A stretch of DNA of 64,000 nt from CAVYUC01 sp963783085 (lineage in GTDB: Bacteria > Bacteroidota > Bacteroidia > Bacteroidales > Prolixibacteraceae): the NCBI GenBank assembly GCA_963783085.1, contig CAWAMJ010000014.1:104190-168189 (forward strand), given 5' to 3'. Below the pieces are notes generated by a model that ran no database searches, was not told the DNA's origin, and saw nothing but the letters and a program-made list of their open reading frames with translations. This document shows, in pieces, positions 62,748 to 64,000 of the stretch. How positions within the stretch are numbered: the first letter of the stretch is position 1; each line of letters opens with the position of its first letter. The position numbers were made by a program, and so were the translations under genes.

Positions 62748-62778
62748 AGGCTGTTCAAACAGAGAACAGCCTTTTTTT
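62748..62778 (+). terminator. Terminator after the small secreted protein gene
   Basis: AGGCTGTTC (62748-62756) and GAACAGCCT (62764-62772) form a perfect 9-bp stem with loop AAACAGA, followed by seven T. Confidence 0.85.
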
Positions 62779-62846
62779 CACCAAAACAGAATCAGCAAAA
62801 CTGAACATAAATTTTCCTTTTCTTATTAATTTTAAAATTAAACATT

Positions 62847-63741
62847 ATGAAAAAACTAATTTCTGCGATGATCGTCGCATTCTTGTTCGCAGCGTGTGAA
62901 AAAACTTCAATCGAACCACAAGATGAATTGGTTCTGAAAAAAGGTTCCAAAAAAGAAAAAGTAAAACTCTGTCATCGAACTGATAATGGAGTTACGTTGT
63001 GATCGAAGTAAGTGAAAATGCAGTGAAAGCACATTTCGCCCATGGTGATAAGCTACATGTTGAAGGTGAAGATTGTGGATGTGTTCCTGATTACTACCAG
63101 GGATTTGAAACAGATGCAATGGGGTGGTTTGATGCAAATAGCAGTTGGTATGGAAAGTTACTCGTGTTGCATCCGGAACCAACGGCATAACTTCTGCCAT
63201 GGGGTATTATCATGCTGTATTTCAAGGGGAGCTGAATCGGTTACACGATTTGATGGTTATTCAAGCACATGGACAGGCGAATGGAGTGCAGAAATTGATG
63301 TATACCTGGATCCTAATTGGGGTACCGGTACAGGATTTGATTATTCGGTTGCTGCTACCGGTGCCAACGGAAATCATCTACGAGATTTTATATTTCATGT
63401 TGGGACACCGGATATCGGATTACTTGTAAATGGATAATAATTCCGATTCTTATGCGAACCCGTATAAATTGAAAAATGAAAATAATGGAAATTATTATAA
63501 CGTAACTTCAGCCGGTTGGTACACTTTAGAACACGTTTTTTATGAAGACGGTGGTGTACTTGCTGTTGATTTGAATCTTCTTGATTCAGACGGAAATGTT
63601 TTATGGAGCGTTACCCGGTCAAATTCATCTGATGATATTTCATCAAAAGTTGGAGGCAATCGATATGGCTGGTTCACTTTTATAAGTGTGGATGGTGGTA
63701 TCACTGTTGATAACTCTGAGCTGTTTAGGAATTGCCCGTAA
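62847..63741 (+). pseudogene. Secreted lipoprotein-like gene broken by four single-base indels
   Basis: Five overlapping reading frames join into one protein: a lipoprotein signal (MKKLISAMIVAFLFAACEK), a KLCHR...VSENAVKAHFAHGD module (as in some secreted Bacteroidota proteins), an EGEDCGC linker, and a beta-rich domain with WTGEWSAEIDVYLDPNWGTG and GGITVDNSELFRNCP. The frame is lost near 62990, 63152, 63226 and 63428. Adding an A (GGAGTT to GGAAGTT), an A (GGAAAGTT to GGAAAAGTT) and a G (GAGCT to GAGGCT), and removing a G (AATGGAT to AATGAT), restores one frame. All are homopolymer changes. Real decay or sequencing error cannot be told apart here. Confidence 0.75.
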
Positions 63742-63768
63742 ATGAAATTGTAGCTGACCGTATTTAAC

Positions 63769-63802
63769 AAAAAATAGGCTATAGAAACGATGGCCTATTT
63801 TT
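63769..63802. terminator. Bidirectional hairpin after the broken gene
   Basis: AAAATAGGC (63771-63779) pairs with GCCTATTTT (63793-63801) and flanking A and T runs make it usable in both directions. Downstream to 64000 no gene is visible. Confidence 0.65.
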
Positions 63803-64000
63803 GTTTCTAAAACTATTTCATCGTTAACTTCTTCGCTCAAATTAACAACCTTGCTGCATTTATTAATGCACCCTTGTGCAATTTATTTTGAGAGAATCAC
63901 CGGCAGCTTATATCAATAATTAAAAACGTATATCCATTTGAATAATGGGAAATGCGAAAACTGGCTTGATATTATACTGTCAAACCGGATTACCTTTTAC

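Noticed and set aside
62990..63430. Programmed frameshifting
   Set aside because: Four shifts, one in the opposite sense, without a slippery heptamer or consistent direction are not expected of a recoded gene.

Overview
The window looks like chromosome of a member of the Bacteroidota. It carries two SusC/SusD outer-membrane pairs, lipoproteins with Bacteroidetes-style signals, a PorV-like protein, promoters of the TAnnTTTG type, few Shine-Dalgarno sites, and Bacteroidota-typical ParC/ParE, LysS and RicT-like proteins. My guess is a Marinilabiliales or Prolixibacteraceae relative, but that is inference without a search.

Layout. 1-6.8 kb: the 5' part of mutS (minus strand), a RicT/PSP1 protein, then a worn accessory patch beside a tRNA-Phe gene (a two-CxxC small ORF, an anchored small protein, an intact YafQ-type toxin-antitoxin pair, an integrase relic and a HicA relic), then an M16 peptidase and an O-methyltransferase. 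6.8-25.5 kb: a long minus-strand catabolic locus with three oxidoreductase/isomerase-type neighbours rather than many glycosidases: a lipoprotein Gfo/Idh/MocA protein, susCD pair 1, susCD pair 2, a Tat-exported Gfo/Idh/MocA protein, two DUF6807 (PmoA-like) proteins and a URO-D-like protein. An AraC regulator and a GH2 beta-galactosidase with an inserted LamG domain follow on the plus strand (25.7-30.4 kb). Inside the locus, 21.8-23.2 kb is a repeat island built of inverted-repeat modules. It contains a GxxExxY (PD-(D/E)XK-like) gene, a recent truncated copy of it, and a seven-copy 34-bp tandem array.

30.5-33.5 kb is a type II restriction-modification system: a small XRE controller, a putative endonuclease, and an N6-adenine methyltransferase whose 3' end overlaps the endonuclease gene. 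33.7-57.9 kb is mostly core genome: C1 peptidase, aroK, topoisomerase IV (parC and parE with a toxin-antitoxin pair between them), a membrane MutS-like ATPase, PAP2, obgE, adk, hpt, purE, a MazEF-like pair, a PorV-like protein with an HhH-containing outer-membrane protein, an acyltransferase, a HAD phosphatase, a glycosyltransferase, recJ and lysS. 58.2-60.6 kb adds another exported Gfo/Idh/MocA protein and a Tat-exported sugar phosphate isomerase/epimerase-like protein, which fit the catabolic theme.

61.0-62.35 kb is an intact IS4-family insertion sequence with imperfect 19-bp ends and a 9-bp target duplication. It lies next to a decayed gene end. After it come a small secreted protein and a gene broken by four single-base indels, which could be decay or assembly error.

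The best candidates for something under-described are the GxxExxY/inverted-repeat island, the conserved 55-bp dyad block placed downstream of both susD genes, and the glycosidase-poor susCD locus with exported Gfo/Idh/MocA, DUF6807 and URO-D-like proteins.
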